A stretch of DNA of 64,000 nt, from assembly GCA_963714255.1 (NCBI GenBank), contig CAVQNU010000006.1, positions 186,001 to 250,000 on the forward strand, written 5' to 3'. The translations under genes and the position numbers were made by a program. Positions 1 to 8,959 of this stretch are shown piece after piece; position 1 is the first letter of the stretch; each line of letters opens with the position of its first letter. The notes beneath the pieces were generated by a model. The model was not told where the DNA came from and searched no databases. It was given only the letters and a program-made list of their open reading frames with translations. The DNA comes from Rhodovastum sp963714255 (GTDB lineage: Bacteria > Pseudomonadota > Alphaproteobacteria > Acetobacterales > Acetobacteraceae).

Positions 1-1
1 C

Positions 2-1888
2 GAGAACAACATCGAGCTCATTGTCGGCCCGGTGCCGGCGGGGGCGAATTTCCTCAAGGGCGATGCGCTGCGCCTGGAACAGGTCCTGGTGAACCTGGTC
101 GGCAACGCCATCAAGTTCACCCCGGCGGGCGAGGTCGCCCTGACCGTCACCCTGGCCGGCATACGGCCGGGCGAGGTGGACCTGCGCTTTTCGGTGCGCG
201 ACACCGGCGTCGGCATCCCGCCGGAGAAGCAGGAGGCGATCTTCTCCGCCTTCGCCCAGGCCGACGGGTCAACGACGCGCCGCTTCGGCGGCACCGGCCT
301 CGGCCTGACCATCACCCGCCATATCGTCACCCTGATGGGCGGCAGCATCAGCCTCGCGAGTGCCCCCGGCGAGGGCAGCGAGTTCAGTTTTGTCATTCCC
401 CTCGCCCTGGACGCGCAGGCGGAACCGCCGGCGCGCCGGTTCCTGGCCGGGCAACGCGTGCTGATCGCCGACGATCATGCAATCGCCCGCGATATGCTGG
501 TCCGGGCGGCAAACAGCATGGGCTGGCGTACCGTCGCCGCCTGCTCCGGTGACGAAGCGGTGGCGCAGGCGCTGGCCGCCGCGGACGCAGGCACGCCCTT
601 CGACGCGCTGTTTCTCGACTGGAAAATGCCGGGAACCGACGGCCTCGCCGCTGCCGCCCGACTGCGGGCGGCCCTGGGCGAACGCCAGCCGCCGGCGATC
701 GTGATGGTCACCGCCGCCGATCGCGAGCTTTTGCAACGTCACGCCCTGGCCGGCGCGGTGGACGCCGTGCTTGCCAAGCCCGTCACCGCCTCGGCGATGT
801 ACGACGCGATCGGCCATGCAAGCCGCAAACTGGCCGGCCGGCAGCAGGAACGCACAGCCCGCCGCGAGGGCGCGCGGCTGGCGGGTCTCTGCGTCCTGGT
901 GGTGGACGACAGCGACATCAACCGCGACGTGGCCTGTCGCATCCTGGAGAGCGAAGGGGCAAGGGTGAAGCTGGCCGCCGACGGCAGCCAGGCCGTCGAG
1001 ATACTGCGGGCGATGCCGGATGGCGTGGACCTCGTGCTGATGGACGTCCAGATGCCGGTGATGGACGGCTACGAGGCCACCAGGCAGATCCGCGAAATCC
1101 CGCATATCGCCGCGCTGCCGGTGGTTGCCCTGACCGCCGGCGCCTTTACGAACCAGCAGACGGCGGCCTTCGCGGCGGGGATGAACGGATTCATCTCCAA
1201 ACCCTTCGATGTCGATGATCTGATCGCAACCGTGCTGCGCCTGGCCGGCGGCGAGCTGCTCCCGGAGGCCACTGCCGCAGGGCCCCGGCCGGCGGCCGCG
1301 CCGATCGACCTGCAACGCGGCCTGAGCAATTGGGGCGACCAGGCCAGCTTCCGGAAATATCTCTGCCATTTCACCGCGACGCACGGGCAGGACGGTGCGG
1401 ACATCGCCCGCCTGCTGGCCGAGGGCCGGCGAAAGGACGCGGCCGGGCTGGCGCACAAGCTGAAAGGTGCGGCGGGTAGCATGGCGCTGATGCAGGTCTG
1501 GCGGCAGGCCGACAGCCTGGAGCAGACGATCCGTCAGGACGGCGAAACGGCAGCGCTCGTGCAGGCGCTGCAGACCGCGCTGCAGGAGGCGGGATCGGCG
1601 ATCGCCGCCTATACCGGCCCGGACGCCGCGCCCCCCGGGCAGGCGGTGGCGGACGGGACCGCCGCGTCCTCTCTGCTCAACTCGCTGTTGCTTGCGCTCG
1701 ACCGCGATGACCCGGATGCGGCCGAGCCGATCCTTGACCGCCTGTCGGGCAAACTGCCCGCGGCGCAGCTTGCGGCGCTGCGCGAGCGGCTGGAGGTCTT
1801 CGATCTCCGGGCCGCCGAGGGGATCGTTCGCGCCCTGCGTCCCTGGCCCGGTGCGAAGAAGGCGCTCGATGAAACGGCGGCAAGATGA
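2..1888 (+). CDS. Hybrid sensor histidine kinase, 5' truncated (HATPase-REC-REC-Hpt)
   Basis: The gene runs in from outside the window, so the sensor and most of the dimerisation region are missing. The visible 628 residues start in the ATPase domain: N-box NLVGNAIKFT near residue 31, G1 box DTGVGIPPE and G2 box GGTGLGLTI. Two receiver domains follow, with probable phospho-acceptors Asp206 (LFLDWKMPG) and Asp348 (LMDVQMPVMDG). The first receiver has a less canonical acidic pocket (ADD). A C-terminal Hpt domain carries His485 in AHKLKGAAGS. This is the full His-Asp-His phosphorelay of BarA/ArcB-type kinases. Its stop overlaps the next start (ATGA), so the HD-GYP regulator downstream is the likely output partner. 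The signal sensed cannot be inferred. Confidence 0.93.
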   Translation, partial: ENNIELIVGPVPAGANFLKGDALRLEQVLVNLVGNAIKFTPAGEVALTVTLAGIRPGEVDLRFSVRDTGVGIPPEKQEAIFSAFAQADGSTTRRFGGTGLGLTITRHIVTLMGGSISLASAPGEGSEFSFVIPLALDAQAEPPARRFLAGQRVLIADDHAIARDMLVRAANSMGWRTVAACSGDEAVAQALAAADAGTPFDALFLDWKMPGTDGLAAAARLRAALGERQPPAIVMVTAADRELLQRHALAGAVDAVLAKPVTASAMYDAIGHASRKLAGRQQERTARREGARLAGLCVLVVDDSDINRDVACRILESEGARVKLAADGSQAVEILRAMPDGVDLVLMDVQMPVMDGYEATRQIREIPHIAALPVVALTAGAFTNQQTAAFAAGMNGFISKPFDVDDLIATVLRLAGGELLPEATAAGPRPAAAPIDLQRGLSNWGDQASFRKYLCHFTATHGQDGADIARLLAEGRRKDAAGLAHKLKGAAGSMALMQVWRQADSLEQTIRQDGETAALVQALQTALQEAGSAIAAYTGPDAAPPGQAVADGTAASSLLNSLLLALDRDDPDAAEPILDRLSGKLPAAQLAALRERLEVFDLRAAEGIVRALRPWPGAKKALDETAAR

Positions 1889-2874
1889 GCCAGGGACCGA
1901 TCCTGTGCGTGGACGACGCACCCGCCAACCTGGACATGCTGCGGCAGATCCTGACGGACAGCTACCACTTGGTGTTCGCCCGCAACGGCGCCGGGGCGCT
2001 GGCCGCCGTGACCCGGCATCGCCCGTCGCTGATCCTGTTGGACGTGGAGATGCCGGACATGGACGGCTACGAGGTGTGCCGCCGGCTCAAGCGCGACAGG
2101 CGCACCGCGGCCATTCCGGTGATTTTCATCACCGGCCGGGCAAACGAGCCTGACCAGGCGGCCGGTTTCGATGCCGGCGGGGTGGACTACATCACCAAGC
2201 CCCTGTCCGCGCCGGTCGTGCGCGCCCGGGTGCGCACCCATCTTTCCCTGGTGCACGCCGACACGCTGCAGAGCAGCTACCGGGCGGCCATCTACATGCT
2301 CGGCGAGGCCGCCCATTTCAAAGACACCGACACCGGCTTGCATATCTGGCGCATGGCCGCCTATTGCCGGGCCCTGGCCGAGGCGGTGGGCTGGGACGAG
2401 GAGCGCTGCGGCCTGATCGAATTGGCGGCCGCCATGCACGACACCGGCAAGATCGGTGTGCCGGATGCCATCCTGACGAAGCCGGGCAAACTGAACGCCG
2501 AGGAGTGGGCGATCATGAAAACCCACTCCCGCATCGGCCATGACATTCTTGTCAAGGGCGACGCGCCGCTGTTCCGGCTGGCGGCGGAGATCGCGTTGTC
2601 GCATCACGAATGGTGGGACGGCAGCGGCTATCCGATGGGGCTGGCGGGGGAGGAAATTCCCGAATCCGCGCGCATCGTTGCTGTTGCCGATGTGTTTGAC
2701 GCGCTGTCGACGAAGCGTCCCTACAAGGAGGTCTGGCCGATCGACCGCGTGTTGGCGACGATCGCGGCCAGTGCCGGCAGCCAGTTGGACCCGCTTATGG
2801 TGGGCCGATTTCTTGAGATCCGGTCCTATATTGTTGCCGTCAAGGGGAGCTGGGAGGCACGCGAGGCCGGGTAA
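1885..2874 (+). CDS. Response regulator with HD-GYP phosphodiesterase domain (RpfG-like)
   Basis: 329 residues. An N-terminal receiver domain (about 5-125) has its phospho-acceptor at Asp53 (LLLDVEMPDMDG) and its conserved Lys in YITKPLS. A C-terminal HD-GYP domain follows, with the His185-Asp186 metal pair in MHDTGKIG, then HHEWWDGSGYP and a DVFDAL helix. Proteins of this architecture hydrolyse cyclic di-GMP in the cytoplasm and lower it in response to phosphorylation. The start codon overlaps the stop of the hybrid kinase by four bases, so the two are translationally coupled and probably form one signalling pathway. The stop codon lies in the left arm of a long inverted repeat that follows the gene. 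Confidence 0.95.
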   Translation: MSQGPILCVDDAPANLDMLRQILTDSYHLVFARNGAGALAAVTRHRPSLILLDVEMPDMDGYEVCRRLKRDRRTAAIPVIFITGRANEPDQAAGFDAGGVDYITKPLSAPVVRARVRTHLSLVHADTLQSSYRAAIYMLGEAAHFKDTDTGLHIWRMAAYCRALAEAVGWDEERCGLIELAAAMHDTGKIGVPDAILTKPGKLNAEEWAIMKTHSRIGHDILVKGDAPLFRLAAEIALSHHEWWDGSGYPMGLAGEEIPESARIVAVADVFDALSTKRPYKEVWPIDRVLATIAASAGSQLDPLMVGRFLEIRSYIVAVKGSWEAREAG

Positions 2875-3070
2875 TGGGGTGAAGGAAGCAAGGCCAGGGC
2901 TCTGCCCTGGACCCCGTTACTTAAGCATTTGTTATGAGAGGGGGCTGAACCGGCTCACCACCTCACCCTCCTATCGGAACAAATGCCTAAAAGTAATGGG
3001 TTCCAAGGGGCCGCTGCCCCTTGGCGGGTCCAGGGCAGAGCCCTGGCCTTGCTTCCTTCACCTCATTACC
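2870..3070. repeat. Nested palindromic element, copy A (full length)
   Basis: Outer arms of about 45 bp are near-perfect inverse copies: GGTAATGGGGTGAAGGAAGC on the left, then AAGGCCAGGGCTCTGCCCTG. The left arm includes the stop codon of the HD-GYP gene. An inner core is bounded by CTTAAG and CTAAAAGTAATGGG; its stem is CATTTGTT/AACAAATG and its central loop contains GAACCGG. This element fills the intergenic stretch between 2875 and the next gene; no ORF is supported there. Confidence 0.85.
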
Positions 3071-3182
3071 ATTGAATTGCGGCCCCCCACTCACGCCGCA
3101 TTAACCGGCGTAACGGCAAGCATATGCCGCAGAAAAAGCCGCGCCGGACGGGCCGGCTCGGTACAACGGGAGAGGTCTGACG

Positions 3183-3671
3183 ATGCAGCGGTCGGTTATT
3201 GGCGGTGCGGTGTTCACGGCACTCGGCCTTTTCGTTGTCGGGACGAGTTGGGCGCAACAACCAAGCTCGGCCCAGCAGAACGCGATCCGCCAGAACTGCC
3301 GGTCGGATTACCAGTCCTATTGTTCCTCCGTGCCAACCGGCGGGCAGGCATCGCTGCAATGTTTGCAGCAGCACGCAGCCGAGCTGTCGCCCGCCTGCGG
3401 GCAGGCTGTCGGCGCGCTCGGCGGCGGATCGCCATCCCCGGCAAGTCCCGCCCCGGCGCCGTCACAAGCGGCGCGTCCGCCAGCCGCGCCGCCGGCGAAC
3501 CCGCGGGCGGAAATGGCGCTGATGCGCAATGCGTGCGGAATGGACTACCGCAGATTTTGCCGGGGCGTGCGGCTCGGCGGCGGGCGTGCGGTCGGCTGTC
3601 TGGCCGACCATCAGGAGTCGCTGTCGGACGGGTGCCGGGCGGCGCTGATGGCAATGCGCGAGGGGCGGTAG
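3183..3671 (+). CDS. Secreted cysteine-rich repeat protein
   Basis: 162 residues. An N-terminal signal peptide ends near SWAQQ (about residue 25). Two copies of a roughly 45-residue cysteine-rich repeat follow. The first is IRQNCRSDYQSYC then QCLQQH and SPACGQA; the second is MRNACGMDYRRFC then GCLADH and SDGCRAA. Both share the C-x3-DY-x2-[YF]C…CL..H…C pattern of the GLG1/Cys-rich FGFR repeat family found in many alphaproteobacterial exported proteins. A Pro/Ala linker (about 83-110) separates them. An AG-rich Shine-Dalgarno (GGGAGAGG) precedes the ATG. The family's biochemical role is unknown; a periplasmic location is inferred from the signal peptide and paired cysteines. Confidence 0.85.
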   Translation: MQRSVIGGAVFTALGLFVVGTSWAQQPSSAQQNAIRQNCRSDYQSYCSSVPTGGQASLQCLQQHAAELSPACGQAVGALGGGSPSPASPAPAPSQAARPPAAPPANPRAEMALMRNACGMDYRRFCRGVRLGGGRAVGCLADHQESLSDGCRAALMAMREGR

Positions 3672-3689
3672 GCGGCGTCGGCGAACCAT

Positions 3690-3880
3690 GGGCGGAGCCG
3701 GATGCCCTGCCAGCAGCAATCCCCCGAGCGCCGCCGCCACGCCCGGCAGCGCCAGCCGGGACCACGCATTCCCGGAGGCGAGCCACATGCCCACCGCCAG
3801 CAGCCGGCACGCGACAACCGCCAGGACGGATAAGTCGGGCGCCCGGTGCGGTCGCAGCGCCGGTTCGTTTGCCGCCGGCG
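3690..3880 (-). pseudogene. Possible membrane-protein remnant downstream of rhodanese gene
   Basis: Directly after the rhodanese stop, and in the same frame, the minus strand reads a strongly hydrophobic stretch (LSVLAVVACRLLAVGMWLA, then LALPGVAAALGGLLLAG). It then degenerates into Arg-rich sequence antisense to the Cys-rich gene. There is no convincing start codon with a ribosome binding site. It looks like one or two leftover transmembrane segments of a lost gene, but GC-rich noncoding DNA can mimic this, so the call is weak. Confidence 0.22.
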
Positions 3881-3881
3881 T

Positions 3882-4754
3882 TTATCGCTCCACAGGGCGC
3901 GACGGATCGGCGGTCCATTCCGACATCGACCCGTCGTACATCTTGACGCCGGGCCGCTGCAGCACCTCGGACAGCACGAACCAGTCGGTGGCCGCGAAAT
4001 AGCCGGCGTTGCAATAGGTGATCGCCGGCTTGTTGCCGGCCGGCGCGAACACCTGGGCCAGTTCCGCCTGTGGCTTGAGCCGCCCGTCCGGCGTCAGCGC
4101 CGCGGCCTGATCCACGGAGACCGCACCGGGCAGATGCCCGCCTTCGCGCAGGATGGGCGACTTGACCGCGCCGCTCCATTGCGGCGCCGGGCGCGCATCC
4201 ACCAGGGCTGCACTGCCGTCGGCCACGGACGCGGCCACTTCGGGCAGTTCGGCGCGCAGCGAGGTGTTGTAATGCGCGGTGAAGACTGTCGGCGCGCGTG
4301 TCACCGGCCCATGCTCGACCGCTCCGGTCCAGCCGTGCCAGCCGCCGTCGAGAATGGAAACCTCGGGATGGCCGAGCACCTTGAAGGTCCAATAGACGCG
4401 CGCCGCGGCGGGGAAGGCGTCGGCGACGATCACCGTCTGGTCGTCATTGCCCACACCGAGCCGGCCGATGGTGGCGGCGATCTGCTCCACCGGCGGCAGC
4501 GCGCCGGCCGCGCCGCCTGATGTGCGGGCCATCCACCCGGTGGTGGCGAAGTCGGCCGAAACGGCGCCCGGGATGTGGCTTTCCCCGTAGGCCGTGGCCG
4601 GGCGGAGATCCAGCACCACCACATGCGGGTTGTGGAGTTGCGTCACGAGCCAGTCGGCGGTCACCAGCGGCTCCGCGGCGCGTGCGCCGCCGGCCGGGAG
4701 CAGGCCGGCGGCGAGGCAGAGGGTGACCAAGCGACGGCGAGGAAATGTGAACAC
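3882..4754 (-). CDS. Exported thiosulfate/mercaptopyruvate sulfurtransferase (two rhodanese domains)
   Basis: 290 residues with a signal peptide; PRRRLVTLCLAAGLLPAGGA has a consecutive-Arg motif that could be Tat-like, with cleavage near ARA-AEP. Two rhodanese folds follow. The N-terminal one (about 30-150) is inactive-type, with DLRPATAYGESHIPGA. The C-terminal one (about 170-285) has VDARPAPQW and GHLPGAVS. Its active loop Y-C-N-A-G-Y-F-A carries the catalytic cysteine that holds the persulfide. Such proteins move sulfane sulfur from thiosulfate or mercaptopyruvate, here in the periplasm. Translation starts at GTG, preceded by AAGGA nine bases upstream. It stands alone apart from the weak hydrophobic remnant downstream. 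Confidence 0.9.
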   Translation of the reverse strand: MFTFPRRRLVTLCLAAGLLPAGGARAAEPLVTADWLVTQLHNPHVVVLDLRPATAYGESHIPGAVSADFATTGWMARTSGGAAGALPPVEQIAATIGRLGVGNDDQTVIVADAFPAAARVYWTFKVLGHPEVSILDGGWHGWTGAVEHGPVTRAPTVFTAHYNTSLRAELPEVAASVADGSAALVDARPAPQWSGAVKSPILREGGHLPGAVSVDQAAALTPDGRLKPQAELAQVFAPAGNKPAITYCNAGYFAATDWFVLSEVLQRPGVKMYDGSMSEWTADPSRPVER

Positions 4755-4834
4755 GGCGGCATCCTTTCGTTGGTCAAGGGCGCCTCGGAGATGAGGACTG
4801 CGCGATCAGGCGCAACACCGGTCACATTTCGATC

Positions 4835-5366
4835 TTAGCGCGCCGAGGTGATGGCGTTGCGGTTCTGCGCCCACGCGTCGGGGGTGGAGCCCAGCGCCGT
4901 CGGCCGGTCCTTGCCGTAGCTGATGGTGCTGATCCGGCTGCCCTGCACGCCGTGCGACACCAGATAATCGCGGGCCGCGTTGGCGCGGCGCTGGCCGAGC
5001 GCGACGTTGTACTCCTCGGTGCCGCGTTCGTCGGCATTGCCGGCGATCTGCACCGCGATACGCTGGTTCTGCTGCAGCCAGGCGGCCTGGCGATCGAGCG
5101 TGGCCTCCGCGTCGGCCGTAAGCGCCGAGCGGTCGGTATCGAACAGCACGCGGTCGCGCACGCCGGGAGCGAGCATGCCGGGGCCGCCGGCCTCCGCGCC
5201 GCCGGGCCCGCCCAGCGCCGAACTGCTCACGCCGGCGCCGTTCGGGTCGTACGCCCCGCCCGGGCCGCCAGCAGTGCCTCCGGTGCCGGACGTTCTTGGC
5301 GGTGTCATCGGAGGAACACGCGGCCAGAACGGCGGCAGCGGCGAGGACGATCCAGAGACGGCGCAT
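4835..5366 (-). CDS. pal: Pal/OmpA-family peptidoglycan-associated lipoprotein, apparent +1 frameshift
   Basis: The ATG at 5366 begins a clear lipoprotein leader, MRRLWIVLAAAAVLAACSS, with lipobox LAAC. The OmpA-like domain lies in the next frame: VLFDTDRSALT, then NADERGTEEYNVALGQRRA (peptidoglycan-binding NADERG…N..LG..RA pattern) and ISYGKDRP. The two frames must join between about 5280 and 5305, in the Gly/Thr-rich linker. The total length, 532 nt, is one more than a multiple of three, so the sequence holds one extra base. Pal anchors the outer membrane to peptidoglycan in the Tol-Pal system, and loss would be costly, so a sequencing insertion is at least as likely as real inactivation. 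No tol genes are adjacent. Initiating in the downstream frame at 5410 would lose the lipoprotein signal. Confidence 0.8.
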
Positions 5367-5440
5367 GCGGACCCCTTTCGGGCAAGCCAGTGTGCGAGGG
5401 CGCACAGCACTGGCAGAGTCGCTGCCGGGTCGCAACCCGT

Positions 5441-5530
5441 AAGGCCAGGGCTCCGCCCTGGACCCGCCGTCGCGCCGGAGGCGCGCTACGCGCGACGGCG
5501 AGGTCCAGGGGCGGAGCCCCTGGCCTTCCT
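5441..5530. repeat. Palindromic element, copy B (compact)
   Basis: Inverted arms AAGGCCAGGGCTCCGCCCTG and the inverse of CAGGGGCGGAGCCCCTGGCC flank an inner GC stem (CCGTCGCGC/GCGCGACGG). It lacks the CTTAAG core of the full-length copies. It lies between the pal leader and ada; any ada promoter must overlap or follow it. Confidence 0.75.
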
Positions 5531-5586
5531 TTAACCAAAGCACCCAACGGATGGCGCCGCCCGCTTCAGCATCCCATTTTCCCGCC

Positions 5587-6636
5587 ATGAGCACCATCGA
5601 AGACTCACGCTGGGACCTGGTTTGTCGCCGCGAGAAGGCGGCCGACTTCCTCTATGCAGTCACCACCATGGGCATCTACTGCCGCCCCGGCTGTCCCGCG
5701 CCCCGCCCCAATCGCGCGAATGTGCGCTTCTTCGCCGACGCGCCCGCCGCCGAGGCGGAAGGCTATCGCGCCTGCCGCCGCTGCGACCCGCGCGGCGAGC
5801 GGGCCGCGCTGGCCCGCGAGGTGGTGCGCGACGCCTGCGCCTTCATGGAGGCCGAGGACCATATTCCATCGCTCGAACGCCTGGCCGCGCGCTCCGGCTA
5901 CTCGCGGTTTCATTTTCTGCGCATGTTCAAGGAGCACACTGGCCTGACCCCGCGCAGCTACGCGGAAGGGGTGCGCGCCCGCCGCCTGCAGGCGTCTCTG
6001 CAAGCCGGCGCGCGGGTTGCCGACGCTGTCGCGGAGGCCGGGTTCGGCTCGGAATCGCGGGTCTATGAACGCCCTGGCCACCTGCTCGGCATGACCCCCG
6101 GCGCTCTGCGCCGTGGCGGCCGGGGCGAGACCATCCGCGCCGCCTTCGCCGATTGCCCGTTCGGCCGCCTGCTGGTCGGCGCGACCGCGACGGGCGTGTG
6201 CTTCCTCGGCTTCGCCGAACCCGACGACGCGCTGATGGGCGATCTGCGCCGGCGTTTTCCGCATGCCAGCGTGCTCGCCGACGATGCCGGGCTCGCCGGC
6301 ACGCTGCGGGCCGTGCTGGAGTACCTGAAGGAACCGAAGGCGGGGCTCGATCTGCCGCTCGACCTGCGCGGCACCGCGTTTCAGTTGCGGGTGTGGGAGG
6401 CGCTGCGGCAAATCCCGCCGGGGGAGACGCGCAGCTATGCGCAACTCGCCGCCATGGCCGGCGCGCCGGCTGCGGTGCGGGCGGCGGCGCGGTCCTGCGC
6501 GGTCAATCCGGTGTCGCTCGCCGTGCCTTGTCACCGCGCCGTGGGCGCCGACGGATCGCTGACCGGCTACCGTTGGGGCATTCCGCGCAAGCAGGCGCTG
6601 CTGGCCGGCGAGCGCGGCACGATCACGGCCAAATGA
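5587..6636 (+). CDS. ada: Ada: bifunctional DNA methylphosphotriester/O6-methylguanine methyltransferase and transcriptional activator
   Basis: 349 residues from the ATG at 5587; an in-frame ATG at 5551 would add 12 unconserved residues. The N-terminal zinc module has the four cysteines of Ada (GIYCRPGC and ACRRC). Here the first Cys accepts methyl groups from phosphotriesters, converting the protein to an activator. An AraC-type helix-turn-helix region follows (SLERLAARSGYSRFHFLRMF, then HTGLTPRSYAEGVRARRL). The C-terminal methyltransferase domain carries the PCHR active site (SLAVPCHRAVG) and RGTAFQLRVWEAL. All three catalytic or regulatory parts look intact. No alkB or alkA is adjacent, so it probably regulates itself and distant genes. 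It acts on alkylated DNA in the cytoplasm. Confidence 0.96.
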   Translation: MSTIEDSRWDLVCRREKAADFLYAVTTMGIYCRPGCPAPRPNRANVRFFADAPAAEAEGYRACRRCDPRGERAALAREVVRDACAFMEAEDHIPSLERLAARSGYSRFHFLRMFKEHTGLTPRSYAEGVRARRLQASLQAGARVADAVAEAGFGSESRVYERPGHLLGMTPGALRRGGRGETIRAAFADCPFGRLLVGATATGVCFLGFAEPDDALMGDLRRRFPHASVLADDAGLAGTLRAVLEYLKEPKAGLDLPLDLRGTAFQLRVWEALRQIPPGETRSYAQLAAMAGAPAAVRAAARSCAVNPVSLAVPCHRAVGADGSLTGYRWGIPRKQALLAGERGTITAK

Positions 6637-6801
6637 AGCCGCCGCGCTTGACGCGGCCGGAGGAATTCTTCCATCGCGCCGATGGACAGCGGGTCGCAGG
6701 CATGGGAACACGCTGTCCTGACCGCGCCCTGTATCGCCGCGCGGGTTTTTCTCAATGCACAGGCGGGAGCGAAGGCGTCTGTGCCCGTCGGGAAGGATTC
6801 C

Positions 6802-6984
6802 ATGGCTTTCAAGCCCAACTACAATCAACAGCGTGCCGAACGAACCCGGGCCAAGCAGGCCAAACAAGACGCCAAAAGGCGTGAAAAGGAAGAGGCCGCC
6901 GCACGCCGCAAGGCGGCGATCGACGCGGGCGAGCCCGATCCGGGCCCCGGAATCGCCCACGACGAGGGCCATCCCGAGGCCTGA
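6802..6984 (+). CDS. Small conserved basic protein, function unknown
   Basis: 60 residues from the ATG at 6802, chosen because GGAAGGA lies just upstream; an in-frame start at 6682 has no such site. The sequence begins MAFKPNYNQQRAERTRAKQA and continues as a highly charged Lys/Arg/Glu helix (AKRREKEEAAARRKAAI), then an acidic Gly/Pro tail. Short proteins beginning MAFKPNYNQQR are common in alphaproteobacteria and have no known role. Predicted helical and cytoplasmic. It converges with the pyruvate kinase gene. Confidence 0.75.
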   Translation: MAFKPNYNQQRAERTRAKQAKQDAKRREKEEAAARRKAAIDAGEPDPGPGIAHDEGHPEA

Positions 6985-6994
6985 CGTCCGGCTT

Positions 6995-8428
6995 CTACTT
7001 CACCCGGGCGACCCGCAGCGCGTTGGTGGTGCCCGGCTGACCGAACGGAACGCCGGCAATCACCACCACCTCGCTGCCGGACGGCGCAAATCCTTCCTGT
7101 TGCGCCAGTTTGGTCGCCCGCGTGACCGTCTCGCTCATCGAATGCGTCTCGGCCGATACCACCGCATGCACGCCCCACACCACCGCGAGCCGGCGCGCCG
7201 TCGCATCCGACGGCGTCAGGCCGAGCACCGGCGGCTCGGGACGCTCGCGCGCCGCCCGCAGGGCGGTGCTGCCCGATGAGGTGAAGGCGCAGATCGTCGT
7301 CGCGGCCACGGTCGACGCCACCTGCCGCGCCGCCGCGGCGATGGCGTCGGCGACCGATGGCTCCGGCGCCGGCCGCGACGCCTCGATCATCGCCCGCCAG
7401 CCGGGGTCCTGCTCCACCCGGGCGACGATGCGGTCCATGATGTTCACCGCCTCGTAAGGGAACTGCCCGGCCGCGGTCTCGGCCGAAAGCATCACCGCAT
7501 CCGCCCCGTCGAACACCGCGGTCGCCACGTCGGACGCCTCGGCGCGGGTGGGCGCGGGCGCGGTGATCATGCTTTCCAGCATCTGCGTCGCCACCACCAC
7601 CGGGCGGCCGGCCTGGCGCGCCGCCCGCACGATGCGCTTCTGCGCCAGCGGCACCTCCTCGGGCGGCAGTTCCACCCCGAGATCGCCGCGCGCCACCATC
7701 ACCGCGTCCGACAGGGCGATGATTTCGTCGAGGTTGTCGAGCGCCTGCGGTTTTTCCACCTTGGTCATGATCCAGGCCCGCCCGGCGGCGATCGCTTTCG
7801 CCTCGGCCACGTCTTCCGGCCGCTGCACGAACGACAGGCCGATGAAATCCACCCCGTGCTCCAGCGCGAATGCCAGGTCCGCGCGGTCCTTCTCGGTCAG
7901 CGCCGGGATCGGCAGCACCACGTCGGGCACGTTGACGCCCTTGCGGTCCGACAGCGCGCCGCCCACCGTCACCTCGGTTTCCAGCGCGTCGCCGCGCTTG
8001 TGCACCACCCGCAGCCGCAGCTTGCCGTCGTCGAGCAGCAGCGTGGCACCGATGGCGGCGGCCTCGATGATTTCGGGATGCGGCAGGTTGACCCGGCGGA
8101 CATTGCCGGGGGTGGCATTGAGGTCGAGCTGGAATTGCTGGCCGGTCTGCAACTGCACCCGCCCGCCCTGGAACCGGCCGACCCGCAGCTTCGGCCCCTG
8201 GACGTCCGCCAGGATGCCGATCGGCCGCTCATAGCGCTGTTCCAGGTCGCGGATCAGGACGATGCGCGCCGCGTGGTCCTCGTGCGTGCCGTGCGAGAAG
8301 TTCAGCCGGAATACGTCCGCCCCGGCCAGGAACAGGCGCGTCAGCACCTCCGCCGAGGAACTGGCGGGGCCGAGCGTGGCGATGATTTTGGTGCGGCGGC
8401 GACGGCGTACTTTCACCCGTGCGGACAT
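6995..8428 (-). CDS. pyk: Pyruvate kinase
   Basis: 477 residues from the ATG at 8428 (MSARVKVRRRRRTKIIATLG). An upstream in-frame start would add about 76 unrelated residues. The TIM-barrel core includes GADVFRLNFSHGTHEDH, the B-domain insertion (about 70-170), and the signature near MTKVEKPQALDNLDEII, where the Lys and Glu act in phosphoryl transfer and metal binding. MVARGDLGVELPPEEVP and ATQMLESMITAPAPTRAE follow. The C-terminal allosteric domain is present. It converts phosphoenolpyruvate and ADP to pyruvate and ATP in the cytoplasm. It is divergent from the DUF1244 gene, and the 200-bp interval should hold both promoters. Confidence 0.96.
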   Translation of the reverse strand: MSARVKVRRRRRTKIIATLGPASSSAEVLTRLFLAGADVFRLNFSHGTHEDHAARIVLIRDLEQRYERPIGILADVQGPKLRVGRFQGGRVQLQTGQQFQLDLNATPGNVRRVNLPHPEIIEAAAIGATLLLDDGKLRLRVVHKRGDALETEVTVGGALSDRKGVNVPDVVLPIPALTEKDRADLAFALEHGVDFIGLSFVQRPEDVAEAKAIAAGRAWIMTKVEKPQALDNLDEIIALSDAVMVARGDLGVELPPEEVPLAQKRIVRAARQAGRPVVVATQMLESMITAPAPTRAEASDVATAVFDGADAVMLSAETAAGQFPYEAVNIMDRIVARVEQDPGWRAMIEASRPAPEPSVADAIAAAARQVASTVAATTICAFTSSGSTALRAARERPEPPVLGLTPSDATARRLAVVWGVHAVVSAETHSMSETVTRATKLAQQEGFAPSGSEVVVIAGVPFGQPGTTNALRVARVK

Positions 8429-8628
8429 CTTATTTCCTTGGCAGTCAGGTTCAGCTTCAGATCCAGCGATCAGCACGGCACGGGGCGGCTGCGATTGCCA
8501 CGCCAAACCCCTCGCGCCGGGCAGCCCTGGCCCGTTCGTCGTCGCACGCCATATGATTGTTCCTCCCAACTCGTCGCGGCCGGGAGTATGGCGAACCCGG
8601 GGCACCGGCGCCATGTTGGGGGCATGAA

Positions 8629-8958
8629 ATGAGCGAGGGCCTGGGCATGCCGGCACCCGAAATCGACCCGCAGACCCGCACCGAACTGGAGGCCGCGACG
8701 TTTCGCCGCCTGGTGCAGCATCTGCGCGAGCGCACCGACGTGCAGAACATCGACCTGATGATCCTGGCCGGATTCTGCCGCAATTGCCTCAGCCGCTGGT
8801 ACCGCGAGGCCGCCGGCGAACACGGCATCACCCTCGCCGATCCGGACGCGCGGGAGATCGTCTACGGCATGCCCTACAAGGACTGGCAGGCGAAATATCA
8901 GACGGAGGCAACGGCGGAACAAATGGCCGCGCTTGCGCGGGCCAATCCGGGGCATTGA
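8629..8958 (+). CDS. DUF1244 family protein
   Basis: 109 residues; the ATG at 8629 was chosen over an in-frame ATG at 8557 because conservation with the family begins near TRTELEAATFRRLVQHLRER. The core LAGFCRNCLSRWYREAA contains a CxxC pair, followed by EIVYGMPYKDWQAKYQ. This matches DUF1244 almost end to end (family length about 100). The invariant FCRNC suggests metal or redox chemistry, but no function is established. The last bases of the gene are repeated in inverse orientation on the far side of the palindromic element that follows. Confidence 0.88.
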   Translation: MSEGLGMPAPEIDPQTRTELEAATFRRLVQHLRERTDVQNIDLMILAGFCRNCLSRWYREAAGEHGITLADPDAREIVYGMPYKDWQAKYQTEATAEQMAALARANPGH

Positions 8959-8959
8959 G

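Noticed and set aside
269..1921. 550-codon minus-strand frame under the hybrid kinase
   Set aside because: Antisense shadow of the kinase, whose motifs are complete on the plus strand.
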